From Mycteria americana (lineage: Eukaryota > Chordata > Aves > Ciconiiformes > Ciconiidae), in the NCBI RefSeq assembly GCF_035582795.1, contig NC_134366.1, positions 136,548,756 to 136,612,755 on the forward strand: a stretch of DNA of 64,000 nucleotides, written 5' to 3'. Below the pieces are notes generated by a model. That model saw only the letters and a list, made by a program, of their open reading frames with translations, was not told where the DNA came from and searched no databases. Of the stretch, positions 13,401 through 27,200 are shown in pieces. The position numbers and the translations under genes were made by a program. Position 1 is the stretch's first letter. Each line of letters starts with the position of its first letter.

Positions 13401-15674
13401 CCCAAAGGCTAGGTGCTCCAGAGTAACGTCCTGAGCAGGAATCTCTAGGGGTATAATCTTGGACATTTACAGCAAGACTCAGAAATAATTAAGCGACCAG
13501 ACTCATATTTGGACCTGATATTTGCACAAGAATGGTTTGACTTAAAACTGCTGAGTGCCTGTATTTCCTATTAATGCCAAAAGGTAGAGTGGCTTTTTTA
13601 TGGAAGAGGCAAATCTGGAATGTAAAATTAGGCAGAATATTTGAAAACTTTGGCCTATAAACTTTGTGTGTATTGCCAGTCTCAACTCAGCTCCTAAATA
13701 TTTAAAATCTTGTTTCTTTTTTATTGGACATAATTTTGTGATTAGGAAAAAGAAGAATGGAAATAAAACCTCTTAATTTTGCTCACAGGATTCATTCAGA
13801 TGACTCCATGAGATCACAGTTAGATACATAAATTAAATTAAACTACACAAATAAGTGTTCTTAGGCTTGGAAAGAAAGTTAGGGAAGGACAAAATGACCG
13901 TTTTTTTCCCTTTCTGTCTGAGTCATTTTTAATCATCCTTCCTTGTGCAAAAATGGTAGACGCCGCTACCATTCATGCTAAAGTTTAAGGGAATTAAGAG
14001 AAAGGATGTATAGCACTCTGCTGAACTTACAATGACTTACTTTATTTTAAGCATTGCATGTAAAATTTTACAAGACCATCTTGAAAACTTGCTTGATACC
14101 CTGACCAGTGGAGTGACTCCACCGTTCTCGTTTATCAGTAGAGCTAAGGGAAGGGTCCCAAGATGTAAGTCAGTGTAGGGTAATGATATATGTGACTTCC
14201 CTCAGAAAACCCACACTCGGCTGAAAGTTTGGTAAGTTTAAAATCAGCCCCTATGTTGGTGTTTACGTGCTGCAGAGAGCTAGACATGTTCCAACAAAGT
14301 CTGTGAGCAACCTTCAGAATATTTGCTTCCAATATAGTGGGTGTGTTCACACTTTTCTTTTAAACCTAAGGCAATTGTACAACCTACCTGTGCTGTCGGT
14401 ACGTTGTTAAGCCACCACACTGGAGGGAGAGGCCACCGGCTTCTGAAAGAGGGCTTGTTCGGTACAACTGCTGTCAACCTTATAGAGAGCTTTAGGCTTG
14501 CTTTTGCCTTCCTCATTCACCCAAGACAGTTCTCATTTCCAAGTCAGTCTGAATTAACTCATACACTGCTACGCAGACACAGTCATGATTTTGTTTTACC
14601 CTGAACAATATGTTTCTTGTTAATAATTAAAAACCCTTTGGGTTTTATGAACCTTGGTTGATATAAATCAGTAGTTCAGATTTGCTGTTGTCATTCTATA
14701 GTAAGTAACCCTCTGAATCACTTGTAAAAGGAACTGCCCCAAAAAGGCGAGAAAATCTCTTCAATTAAATCAAAAACATTTTATAACACATATTGGCATC
14801 CTGGGAAAAGACATTTAAATTTTTGTAAAACCATGCATTTCAAGTTTGAAACAGCATTGAGAGGTAATGCAACTCAACTTAAATCTTAATAAAAATAGTT
14901 TTAACAATGCATTTTACTTTGTAAGCCGTTGGGGAACTAGAGAACTCACACACGATCAATTACAATATGCAGAGGATAGGCCATTGCTTGTAGAGGTGGT
15001 GTAACTCGATGGTGTGTTCAGATGTGTGTTCATACCCGAGCGTACGTAGCCAGATTTGTTCAGGAAGAGATAAAGCTACTTTTAATCACAGCCCTCATAT
15101 TGAAAGCTGAGCATGTACTTGTCTTTGCAGAACTGCGGCCAAAATGACTTTACAAGGCAAAAGATGAGGCAGGTCACTCATTTCTCTGGTGAATATTTAT
15201 GTGCTCCTGGGTTAGGTAGGCAAAATAATACTCACCTGTCAAACTAAAATCAATCATAATTTGCTTTATTTGCAGTCGTTCTGCCATGGGAGGCTTGTAG
15301 TTTTGTCTTTGTTATTTGTGGTTTTAGAGAACAAAATTAAAATGTGAAACCCTATCAACATGTGAACTTAGCACCCTCTGACATATGGGGCATGCCCCTC
15401 ATCCAACACAATCTTTGGTTAGCAGCTGTGAGGAATTTTACCAGGCTAAACAGCTTTTTAGTCTAACCCGGGGGAACTGGCATGTGTTAGCACAGCTACA
15501 GAAGGTCTCTTCAGTCCCTACATGCAAAAACATATTGAGGATTGCAAAGAAAAAGTTACAAGGGGGACAGAGTTCAAATAAAATTTGTTCTCTGGTTCGT
15601 GGCAAGATCTATCTATGCTCACAAACACATCCAAGTCAGGCTCATTTGCCACAGGTTTGCTTTTGCGAATGCTC

Positions 15675-15720
15675 AGTATGAAGAGCTCCCATTGAAACCA
15701 CTGGGAGCACTGGCACACAG
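15675..15720. repeat. Second instance of the palindromic sauropsid motif
   Basis: GCTCCCATTGAAACCACTGG continues to GGGAGC; the arms GCTCCCA and TGGGAGC (15685-15708) are perfectly complementary around a 10-nt centre. Confidence 0.45.
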
Positions 15721-18363
15721 AAACGCCGTTCCTCTGCGGAGTGGAGACAGTTTGCACCAGCTGAGGATTCAATTCAAAGTACTTACAAGATGAGGCTTGA
15801 GTGTTGTGTTCCACTATAAGCAAAATGAGAGGCAGTACCAATTTTGTTTTATTTTTCTTTGGGGATTCTTGACAGTGCAATATCCGTAAAACTCATCCTG
15901 GTACGTAACAATCCATTGGCATGGCAAGGCCTGAATATGACAAACCAAAAAGGTCTACCTAGACAAAATTTTGTTGTGGCCACTGTTTGAAGGTAGTCCT
16001 AAGAGCAGCACACAGTGAAATTTTCCCACTTAGAGTAGCAATGGAAAGATAACAGCATGTGAACTGGTGCCCATATCTAGGACTGCCATATTTCTGCTCC
16101 TGATTCTTCTATAATGCAGGTACAAGAGAGATGATGCATACAGATTATATCAAGTCTGCTGTGCAAATACAGGCATACTAGTATATCCTGGCACTTGAGG
16201 TTCGCTGCACCTTTAGAGTTCATCTGTGCATGCCCAGCTGCCACCCAGGGCACGCACAGCCTGGGCAGACCCAGCAGCTTGAGCGGGCTTCAGCCAACCC
16301 AAAACACTGAGCAAATGGCAAAGTGCTATTTTCCTCCCAACCAGGTGAAAAAAGAAAAGACGTTCAAGGAAAACGGGATATATAGTAGCAATGTCCATAT
16401 AGTTAAGGATCCAGACCATTTTATCTCAGTCTGACTGCAAGGCAATCTGTTCAGGCTGGTGCAGCCTGTAAAAAAACAATCTATAACTTCAAACCACTGT
16501 GCTGCATGAGGAGGTGGCATGAACACTCGTGTGCCACAGCCCAGGAGTCAGAGAGAGCGGGGTGTTTTGTGCCTTGTCAATGTAAAGGGTTTGTTGCATT
16601 ATTCTGGCCTTGACTGAGTTCCTCTGCCTCTTGCCAAGTTAAACTGCCATTATCACAATAATTCTAGGTGCTGCTAAAGGCATTTGGTGAAGCATGAGGA
16701 AAGCTAATTGACATGGAAAAGGAAAATTCGCAGGCCATGTTTTCTCCTGTGGAAATTATGTAAAATTGTTGCTGCTGCGTTACACAAATAATTTTGATTC
16801 ATTTACTTGTCTTTTGCTTGTCTTTACCTCAATCTCACCCAAATACTATGTTTTTGATGCGCCCTTTTTGCTTCTTAGTCGACTGCTTTCCAGGGAACAA
16901 CAATTCACGGAGACATCCTGGAGAGAAACAGCTTCCTTCACATCACTCCAAATGTTGGTATGCAACAGCAGTTATTCAACAATACAAGTATTTATTTTAA
17001 AAAGACCAATACCTTTTCAAGCCAACTAGCATTTCTCCGAAGGAATTGACTATGCCAGCTCCAGTCAGGCTCTGCTATGCCTTGTGCCATGGCACGAGCT
17101 GAAGCTTTGCAGTGCAGCAGGGCTGCTGCCCAGTGAAGGTAAGTCCTTCGTGGCGGCTGTGCCGTGCCCTGCTGAACTATTTTTGCCTGTCATCGTCATC
17201 CTCATGTGCCACCTCAGGTAAAACCCCGACCTAGCCCATCCTTGGGCTATGCTTGAAAGTCATATTCGCTGCTCCTGTGGTGACAACTTCATGTGACAAC
17301 AGGGTCAGCGTCTTTCCCCACCGTAGGTACAAAAGGCATTACTGCCAGAAAACAGCAACATTTCTGAAGTATTTTGTTCTGCCTTATCTCTTTCTTCGTT
17401 CAGTGCTCACCCACACTGACTCTGTCACGAGTTTCTAACAATGTAAGGCATTCCTGTTTTCAGTGTTCTCTGAAACAACATGTAAGCCTCTGACAGTCGT
17501 ATCTCACTGATACTCTTCTGTAATTTAGCAAATCTAAACACGGATCAGAATCCAACTCCAAAACTTTGAATCAACAGACACTTTATAAATTTTACACTAT
17601 TTCCACCTACCCATTGGGGTGACAATAGCAAGGACTATTAGTTTTTTATAGTGTAAAAGTATACAACATTTATAATTCATATATATTTTATAAATACATA
17701 AAAGCTTAAGCAATTTGCTTTACTGCAAAGTGCTGAAATACAAGCCCACTAAATTGCGGCCAAATCTGAAGACGGCTATGAATGAGTCCCTCAGAAATTA
17801 AAAAAAAGCTAAAAAGAACAAACATTGATGTTAAAATATTTTTAATTATTTACATCTCTGTTGTTTCATTGTATCTTAGGTATCATTTTAAAAATGAAGC
17901 CATATTTTATCTTGTTTACTAACAAATATAGTATCATTATTTTGCCATGGACTTCACATCCCTATTTGTCTTGCTAATGGATATTTTCCTGTTTAGAGAA
18001 AATGAGAACAATTCTATTTTACTTAGAGACCAATAATATTCCTGAGTGTTCATCCTCACTGTTCTGGAAGAACAATGAAACAGCACTTACATGAAGGATT
18101 TACTGGTGTGCATGCCAGGACAAAAACAGATGGACAAAACAAGTTTAGACAAGTGAATCTGAAAAATTGGATGACCTTTATCTCACAAATAAAGTTACAG
18201 AAATTCAGAAAAAGCCAAAAGTTGTTTTATTTCCTTCGATGGAGAAATTCCAGCATTTGTGCTTGAGCTAACCACTTTAATTTAACCTGGTGCTGTAAGT
18301 TAGTAGCAATCTCTTATGGCCAATACATAGCATTCCTAAAGCACAAATATCTCAAATGCCTGT

Positions 18364-18416
18364 AAAAAAAAAAAAACAACAAACCCACAAACCAAACCAA
18401 AACACCCCAAAAAACT
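18364..18416 (+). repeat. A-run followed by A/C-rich tract
   Basis: Thirteen A residues lead into AACAACAAACCCACAAACC and CAAAACACCCCAAAAAA. Similar architecture occurs at 39341-39380 and 58437-58480. Confidence 0.8.
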
Positions 18417-19954
18417 TAGCATTATCTTACCTAAGGGTAAGATTAGGCCTAATAAAGGAGATGTGTGTGTTTGGGGTGGGTTTTTTGCATTTGGTAGCAT
18501 GTATGGACTCACAGCCAAGATCAAGTGACTGGCAGCAACAATGTCAAGTTTAGGCAACAGCTCCTGGCTCAAAGAGCTCAGGGGTGAGGATAAGGCAGAA
18601 ATACAGCAGGCAGACAAAACAAGAGGTTGGGTAGGCTGTTAAAGAGTTAAAGAAGAAAGAGCAAAACATACAGTTGTTAGTAACAAAGCGCAAGGTTTGG
18701 ATGACTAGTTTTAAGGTATACAAAAGGCAATTACACAAAGGAAGTCTCCGTTGGTGTTTCTAAGATATCAAAGTTTGCTCTGTGCCGGAGACGGAAGAAT
18801 TGAAGCAGGCAAGGCAGAGAGCCAAGATATGGTAAGACCACTGCAAAAAGTAAGTTTTCAATCTATGCACATATATTTCATATTTGAAAGGGAACCCCAT
18901 GATATTCAAACTCTGTAAAGTCTATTGAGTACAAATACTGAATCCATAAAATTCCCAAGTGAATTCTTCACACCCATTTGGGAGCAACACTACAAACTGA
19001 CATTACCAAGAAAAGCTGATTAGCATCCTTTCAGCTTTAAACATAGCATGTTTTAAGAAGCCAGAGACTGGAACTAAACAAAAAGAAAATGAAAACTTGA
19101 TCCTACACAGAATAACCACCAAGCAAATAGAAAACTTTCCAAAAAATGGAATGGCAAAGTTTGGGTCTCACAGCTAATTCAACAATCAAGCCCAAAAAAT
19201 GGCTAGGTATTTGGTAGATTTGCAGGTAGATGTACACACCTGCTTTCTTTTCATCTCCCTGCTATTAAAGAGCTAGGTGTAATGTTGACACAATACACTA
19301 GAAATCAACTACTATTGTAGAAAATAATCAAAGTCACTTCTCAGCTTCACGTGGTCCACCTCAAAGAAGCGCCATATTCCCTAAGATTCCCTGTGAATCT
19401 TGCTGACCCTCACTGCACTAACCACACTGGGAACTTCTGTTCAAACACAATAAGGCACCAGGACAGGCTCATGTGAACAGGTAGGTCCTTCCTCCAGCAT
19501 GCACCTCTTACGCATATACAAACTTGAGCAATACATGGCAGAAGTGGTAGCCCTCATGAGAACATGTCAGGCAATTTAATAGAGAGGGACAGCCTTGCCC
19601 TGTCATTTTTAAATCAATGTTTACAATTCTATTGTGGAAATATGGGTCTGTTATGTTCTATGTGGTTTTGCACAAATTCTATATGTTTCCAGAAAATTCA
19701 TCCAGCAGCATGATTTCTCTAAAAAAAAGAACTTTATGAGAGCATGAGGACACTTACCCTTCACTTTGTTGCCTGTCCAGTCAGTCTTCTCTACAGTCAT
19801 GCCACACGCAGAGCATGAACCTAGGTATCTGCTTGAAATGGCTGGTATTTTAAAATAGACACTGTCATGGCAGAATCTCATTTTTAAGCGACCCTTCTGT
19901 CTGGATTCCTGGTGGTTATGACTTTGTTCTTGACTTCATCCATGTACGTCCTGA

Positions 19955-20025
19955 TGCCCAAGTTTGGCTTCATTAACTTTAATGGGGCTCTGCCCTGGCT
20001 CAGGAGATACAGGATCAGGCCCCAG
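19955..20025. repeat. Third instance of the sauropsid motif
   Basis: TTCATTAACTTTAATGGGGC followed by CTCAGGAGATACAGGATCAG and GCCCC. The outer phrase CAGGATCAGGCCCC is shared in spirit with the copy at 10308. Confidence 0.35.
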
Positions 20026-20399
20026 GTACGATCATATCTCTGCAGCTGCAACAGAACCAAGCGCTTTTACTTTCAAGTGAAATAGCTTTTCTGCAGTCAT
20101 TTTCCTGACTGCTTGAGTTGTGAGCCAGGAGAGATGCTGAGGCAGACCACTTAATATTGTGACCTTAAGAATATTTTTTTGGCAGGGAATAAAATTCTCT
20201 CTGTTTTTCATCTCTCAGCAGTATCAGCCTTTGTTTCTCAGAGCTGCTCAAAGATCCAAAAAGACAGAATCATTCTGTTCTGCCTTTTGCAAAACAAGCT
20301 TCTGTAATCAGAATTAATGCTCTGCAAAGATCCAGCTTTTTATTCTCAGCAATTCCATTTTATCTTTTTTCTTTTTTTTCTTCCTTTTTTTTTTTGTAG

Positions 20400-20660
20400 C
20401 ACAAAATGGTTTAATTCTGTCTAACAAGCAATTAATATGTTCTTCCAAACAAATCAGAACTGGAGAACCAAATTAACACCCTTCAAGAGTGATATATCAG
20501 CGCCTGATTTCACAGAATGCTTTACGACCCTTCCACCTAATCTAATGGATGGATTTTAAACATGAGAAAGCCTTAACATGGCTTGAATTTGAACACTTCG
20601 ACTCCTTCTAAGTGTGTATCACTAATTACAGTGAGCCTTTATTAAACCAAGTAGTCACCT
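20400..20660. promoter_or_regulatory. Candidate non-coding regulatory block
   Basis: Repeat-free sequence after a pyrimidine tract (20360-20395), with several ATTA-core motifs (AAGCAATTAATATG, CCAAATTAACACC, TCACTAATTACAGTG) and GATATATCAGCGCCTGATTT. Similar in texture to the 7-8.5 kb block but weaker. Confidence 0.25.
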
Positions 20661-22093
20661 ATGTATTTCAAAGACAAGAAAGCCTTTTAAAAAAATAGCG
20701 ACCATTAAGCATTACATTCACTGTTATTTTTATTGAGCCTTACCCAGCAAGGGCATATTTACCATTTCAGTACTGCATACATATCAGGATTATTTGTAAA
20801 TCTAAAATAAACTAAATATTAAACATGTAGCAGTATCTAGTCAGAACTAGAGATATCAACTGCTAATTTTTTCCCCTTGTCTTTCACTTCCTTCAGCTCA
20901 TAAACAGATTTAACAAAAAAAGAACCACGGAATCAAAACAACATATTCATGGGGAGGTATGTTCATTTAAGCAACAGGCTGTTCCGACGTAGCTTTTAAT
21001 AAGATAGATGAAATTGAGTAAGTGATAATTTAACCAATGACAAAAAGGTTTTTTCATACATTGCAATAATGCCAAGCTTTGACTTCTAACGAATCCTCCG
21101 TTTTTCTCATAAAGCCCCAGATCTTATAGTCAGTTAATTAGGAAGTAATTTCATTTTCATTTGGGGCGGTGTGCAAAAAGGTACTATTCTAGATGTTGCA
21201 TTTACAAAAGCTTGATATGAAGCAAACACCTTAGAAAACAGACAGCAAAGGAAAAAAAGAGCACAACGTGCTGGTTCAAAATTATGCATTTTTTGTGTTG
21301 TACGGTGGGCAAAACTTATGATTACACACATATCCAAAGTATCCACACCAAGATGTAGCTGCTGGGAGTCCAGGTGGTACAATTGCAGCAGCACCTGCAA
21401 AGAAGATGGGACAGACAGGGAATATCGCTTGTGCTACCGAGCTGCTCGTGAACTAATATCCAGAGTAATATCCAGCATCAGGGTATATAGTCCTCACGAG
21501 AGTGGTCAAGTGGCACACGGAGTTAAATATCCTGTCAACAGTGAGGATACAAAATGGGCAACAGCAGGGTGAACTTCCTAATGATGCCTCACTCGCATAG
21601 GGTAACCTTGTTCTGAAGAAGTGCCTCTGAAAACGAGACTAAATCAGCCTGTGTGCCCGTACAGCTCCTGCACTGCCAAATCTGGTAGCAGAGGTTTCTG
21701 CCAATTATTTTTTGTTAAGGGAATTGGACTGCAGCCTATGATTCATTTTACATATAGTAGAGCAAGAGTTGGCCTACATATCAAAATTCACACTGGTATA
21801 ACTGTGTCAGTTTGGGGTGTGATATTTTGCTGACAGTTTTACCTTTAAAAGACCTGACATAGATCTGGTTAAATCTGTACCCAGATACCTTATACTTACT
21901 GAGGAGCTTTTTTTCTGGTTTTCAGCTAGAATAAACAGGCTAAATTATGTAACTATGGCACCTTACAGCAGGCTGCCTGTTTATCTGTTCTTATCAAAAT
22001 AATACAGATGACACGTAAGACTAGGCATATACCAGAAGCTCCCCAAAAAAGAGAGGATCATTAATAGGCCCTTTGCATCAGTCATCTCTTTAC
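20661..22093. other. Intergenic, nothing recognisable
   Basis: No transposon, RNA gene or supported coding exon is visible. Confidence 0.55.
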
Positions 22094-22320
22094 AGAATCA
22101 CAGAATGGCTGAGGTGGAAAGGGACTTCTGGAGGGCATCTGGTCCAATCCCCTGCTCAAGCAGGGCCACCCACAGCTGGTTGTCCAAGACCATGTCCTGC
22201 CTTTTGAATATCTCCAAGGAGGAAGACTCCACAACCTCCCTGGGCAACCTGTGCCAGTGCTCGGTCACCCTCACAGTGAAAAAATGTTTCCTGATATTCA
22301 GACTGAACCTTTACAGGAAG
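22094..22320 (-). mobile_element. CR1 3'-end fragment, minus strand
   Basis: Starts with AGAATCACAGAATGGCTGAG (octamer tail in reverse), continues GGAAAGGGACTTCTGGAGGG, CCCCTGCTCAAGCAGGGCCA and CCTGGGCAACCTGTGCCAGT, and fades after ACAGTGAAAAAATGTTTCCT. The internal text (CTGCTCAAGCAGG, GGACTTCTGGAGGG) differs from that of the copies at 29 kb and 50 kb, so it belongs to a different CR1 subfamily. The self-complementary CCTGCTCAAGCAGG is the conserved hairpin near the CR1 3' end. Confidence 0.9.
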
Positions 22321-24151
22321 AATAATCTTGCTGGGTACAGATATTCACTAAAATGTACCGATACACCAAAATTTTAGAGAAGTTAACTGATAGGCATATG
22401 TAACACCCTGTGATACCAAAAATAAGAGTCTGTATCTTCGTTCTGAAAATGGTATTATGGTAGTGGTCTCTATATTCACACTTCCTAGAGATGGATATTT
22501 TGACTGAGTAGGGGAATTCACCATGTTTAACTGAAATGTAAGGAGGCCTGAAACTAAACCCCCTCCTTAGGTATCAGCAACCTGTCTTGTCAGAAACGCA
22601 TAACCAAAAATGAGCTTCATTTTTAATGCAAGCTACCAGTTTATTACTCACATTAGTTGTAGACAGGGGGAGATCATAATGCAATACAAACGTTTTAAGA
22701 GTCAAGATTTACATGGGGAAAAAATTACTTTGTTAGCCAACTATGGCTTGCTTTATTAGCATCATTTAGTTCTAAGTAGACTGAGAAATGGAAAAAGAAT
22801 TGTTTTTCATTTTTAACATTTCCCTCCCCCATTAATACTCCTCATCAATTGCAGTAATCAATGTCAGTTGGACACACTGAGATTTCAAATCATACGGTCT
22901 GGAGGGGGAGGCTGGTTTTTGCACCTTTTCCATACACTACTTTCTCCGACAAAACTAGTTTGGCAACCACATGTCAGGCTCTTGGCAAAGGTTCTGACCT
23001 CACCATTTTAAGCACTGTTTTCTTCCTATAATGTTGACATACGGCTATTGTGCTCTTAATCTAGTTATTTTGTGTCTGCTGTGTTGTTGCTATCTCATCT
23101 CCTGAATTTCCTTCAGGCAATTACTGTCAGAGGCATTTAATTTCTTCTGCTACATATTAACCAATTGCCAACATTCCCCTCTTTTCAGTGTGGAGAGGCT
23201 GGTTATGGGGCCAAAGCAGTATTATTGCAAGGTGTCCTAGGTACATCTGTATACCTGCAAGGTCATTTAAAAATATTCTGATCACACACCAAAGAATGGT
23301 AGAGAAGCTTTGGAGAGAATGAAGCTGTTCTTTTGGCCTTCACATGTCACAAAGCCAGAAAAAACACGCTACGTTGCTTTCATCTCTAATATGTTGAATA
23401 GTTGCCTGTGGTTAATTATACTGCATCGTGGAAGGTGCCACAATCAGGCAGTAGGATTAAGCCAGTTGAAAGTGATGTGAGGAAACAGATGGAAAATAAC
23501 TCAGGTAACCATATAAAGCAAGTAAAAAAGCTCTAGCCATAAGTAGGCAAAACACCACATTTAACCACTTTATGCTGTGCAAAAAGCGAACACCCCTGCA
23601 ACAAACAACCGAACAAGCTAACACACATTGTTCACTACCATGTGTCGACAATATTTTGACCTTGAGCAAGCAAGACCAGAGGTACATATGAGAAACTGAG
23701 AAATGCAATCGCTGATAGGCACAGATTTAACACAGGGACAGGGGAGGAGATGTTCTTCACATTAACTCTTGCTGGTTCGCAACACACTCGACATCCTGTG
23801 ATGGGGAGTAGCTGGATCCTGCGATGCTGCCCGACATCCATCAAGGCTGTATCCACCCTGACCAGCCCGTAGTATTTATTATATCTCATGGCTTCTGTTC
23901 GGTTCTTATGTCTTGTTCCAATGTCCCCTAACCCTAAACTATGAAAAAGCTGCCAACAGAGTACGAGATCAGAAAGTGTTTATTCTACCAGGCTTCACAG
24001 GGCTAACTCTGAATGGTCCTCTGAGGAGCTTCTCTCTCTTTTCATTAACTGTAAATAATTCACATCACAGGCATCTAGTCTGGGCAGTGTGAGCACCTGC
24101 TCATCATCTTTGTGTTACTGTGCTTTGTCCACACTCCCAGCGCACAATGCA

Positions 24152-24220
24152 ACTTCATTTTTCTGTGACTCTACTTACAAAATAGGGATGACAAGACCTA
24201 CTTCACCAGCTGCAAGTATT
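24152..24220 (+). mobile_element. Possible MIR/L2-type relic, plus strand
   Basis: TTCTGTGACTCTACTTACAA followed by AATAGGGATGACAAGACCTA and CTTCACCAG fits the sense MIR/L2 segment around CTGTAAAATGGGGATAAT...ACCTACCTCA. The match is short. Confidence 0.4.
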
Positions 24221-27200
24221 CCAGCACGTTATCTGGTGATCAGATTTCCCTTTACAGGCATGAATGGTGGTCATAATGTTTGCTTTCATGGAACAAATTG
24301 CAGATCTCAAGAAAATCAGCACCTAAATTTGTTCCAGTAGCTCATTTTGAATGCAAGCTAAATCCTATGTTTTCAGATTGTACCCCACAAATACTAAAAT
24401 AAGCACTTCTTGGGGGCTGGAAAATAAACCCTGAAAAAATATACCCTTCATTTCTCAGGGAAGCAAGAGTAGACATTTGAACAGAATGAACAAAAGATAT
24501 GTGATCCCTTCTTATACTTCACAGTTTGCCACATTTTGCACTGAAATTCAACCAGCAATTAAGTTGTAGGATAGCATGTACTATTTACAAAAAACTAAAT
24601 ATAACCATTGGTTTTACTCACAAATGCCCATATTTTTTTTTAATGATTTCTAAAGGAATTTTATCATATGAGCATAGGTTGCATAAATGCCAGTTAGACA
24701 GGCATGACAGGGGCATTGATAATATCATAAAAGCAGCAGTTGCACTTTACTTGAGCACTTAGATTAAATGGTATCTGAGGCAGCTAATCAGACAACTGGT
24801 TAGCAATTTAGAAACCAGTTTATTCATAAAATTAAATGTAGCATCAAAAACAATGTGGCAATATGACTAAGCTGCGATCATATAGGTTGAAACATATTGG
24901 ACAAGAGACCCGTTTGCAAAGTCCATGAGAATTCAGCTGTACTGCAATATTCTGTCAGCCGTCATCATTATCTTGTACAGGTACCTAGTGGACAAAATAA
25001 CAATCTGAACTACAGAGAAGCTGTTAAAATTCACAGTTCAGTGAAATGCTGATTACAGCAGCAACCCTCTTTTCTTCTCCCTGTCACTCCCACCCTTTTG
25101 TTCTCCTCCACTTCGCTTTTCTCCTTGGAACGGCAGACAGCGGTAAAACGGTGTTGGTAACATGTGGTATATTGGTCTTATTAGCAGTCATTTACCACGA
25201 GCCGCATAGCTGCACTCTTCCTGAACCCACGCTGCTTGGCATCCCTCCTGCCAGGGCACACGCTTTCCCTGCTCCACGTGGGAACGCCTGCGCAAGGGAT
25301 CGGGATCCCTTCTTCTGTTGCGGGCTGCCTTCTCCTCGTCTGCCCCAGGAAGGAAGGGCTGCTTTCTGCCTCCTTTATGCATTTGAATGCCTCGTTGTTT
25401 AAATCAAATTACGAGCTTACATTCCAGCCAATCTCTTTATCCCCTGAAACCAAGTTTGAATGTAAAAGATAATACAATATTTACCATAAACATTAGTCTG
25501 TTCCATGACTGTAATTTTTATCTCCTAATTGAAATAGTTCTTATTTTTCTTGCCTCAGTGAACTATTTTAAGGAATAGTTGAATGAGATTGTGTTGGAAG
25601 ACACACAGAGAATTGCTCAAAACAGAGATTTTTATCCCACGGGAGCAAAATATACCACTTCCAAAATGAGTTTACAATTAATCACCTGACAGGTACCTGG
25701 ATTGTTAAAAATTGGCTTTTCCCCCAGCTTCCATAGCCAAGTGATTATGAAAGGAGAATTCATGAAAAGTTATCTAAAAACCACCTATATGTCATGGCTG
25801 GATATAATCCTTGTGTGAGGCCTGACACAGGCTACAAAAATGTCCACTCATCTAAAGCATCCTTCTGAGCCCCATGATGTCACCGTTGCTTGCAGAAGAA
25901 GAGGTCTCATTTTTAAGGGACATTATAACATTCCTTAATCCCTCAGCAAACCACATTTTGCTCAACATTTTTACTTCAAAATGTAAAGAATTATTTTTTT
26001 CTTTTTTTTTTTTGTTATCTTAAAAGAGGAAGCTATGGGAAAAAAATTCAGACAACAGGCCAGTTACTGAATGGATTACTCAATGCCATCCTCAAAATCT
26101 GGTTCACAAAGTCTCTGGCTCACTGGTCAGGGAAATGGGAAGTCTGTACAGTGCCTGATCTATTATTCTGAGCTGCTAAATTTTTCTTCCTACCTCTCCA
26201 GCCCTGAATCTGTGAAGTACACTGAGGAATTTCGGCTAGCACAATCAGTGTGATTAAGAAGATGTCCTGAGACAGTGGAAGTCACCTGTGAGACTACAGA
26301 GACACAAAAGCAAGGGTCAGGATGAGGAGCTGCTTTGGGGCTTGGATGGAGTTGCTCCTCCATCATGCAGCAGAGTGAAAAATCAGGTGTCTGCTTTAAG
26401 ACAAGGGAAACATTAAGAAAAAGAAAGGTTGAAAAAAAATGGGGGCCAGGGGGGGATGCAACTGATGGGTTTCCTTCTTCGTTTTGCTTTCCTGCCCCCC
26501 TCACCTCCAACAGAGAGATAATAAATGGAAAGACTTGGTGTTGTCAGTGAATCAGGGCCCAGCCTCCATCAGCGTCTAGAATCCAATTTGAAATCATCAT
26601 GCCATTTTCCAGGTAATAGATATAAAAGTTTCTGTAGGAGACAAAGCACCTGAAGTTGGATCACATCATCAGTTTTGTACTGATGAGACATTGGATGGGT
26701 TTTCTATTACATATCCAAAGAGTGAACATCTGTCTTACCAGAAAGCTTATTCAGGCTCAGCCAAAAGCTTTCATATTCAGGGATACATGTCATAATTCGA
26801 GACTAGTGAACTGGAGATATTCTGGGAGAAGAAACATGCCAGCAGGGAATATTTTAACACAGATGAGATTGGTCTACATGGAAAGGACATTCAGAGAAAA
26901 ATTCAGAGTCTTGAGGTTTTCTCTTCCTCTTTAATTCTGAGCTAATTGTGTTTTTTTCCTGTAATTCTGGTCTGCTAAATACCCACTGGACACCTAACAG
27001 GAGATAAAGCCACTCTCCAAAAAAAGATTTATTTAACATTAAATAAAATAACCATAAATTTTAAAAGCATTGGCTCTAAAATAAATTTAAGGCATGTGGC
27101 TTTTTTTTTAATGAGGTAACAGGAAAATCCTCCCAAGCTAAGCCAGACCCACCTGAGACTTAGTAAGCCTCCAGAAAGCATCTATTTGTGGCCCAGAAAG

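Larger units (their letters stand above)
8491..20399. other. Intergenic, no gene seen apart from listed repeats
   Basis: AT-rich flank with scattered short chance frames. A CRE-like TGACGTC is at about 9809-9815 and a locally repeated GCAATGATAAT element at 11882-11921. The frames near 11036-11351 overlap on both strands without domain resemblance. Confidence 0.55.

Noticed and set aside
20360..20402. Polypyrimidine tract plus GTAG as a 3' splice site
   Set aside because: No coding or recognisable exon follows; T-rich tracts are common in this flank.
23920..23938. CCCCTAACCCTAAAC as interstitial telomere repeat
   Set aside because: Only about two units; too short to distinguish from chance.
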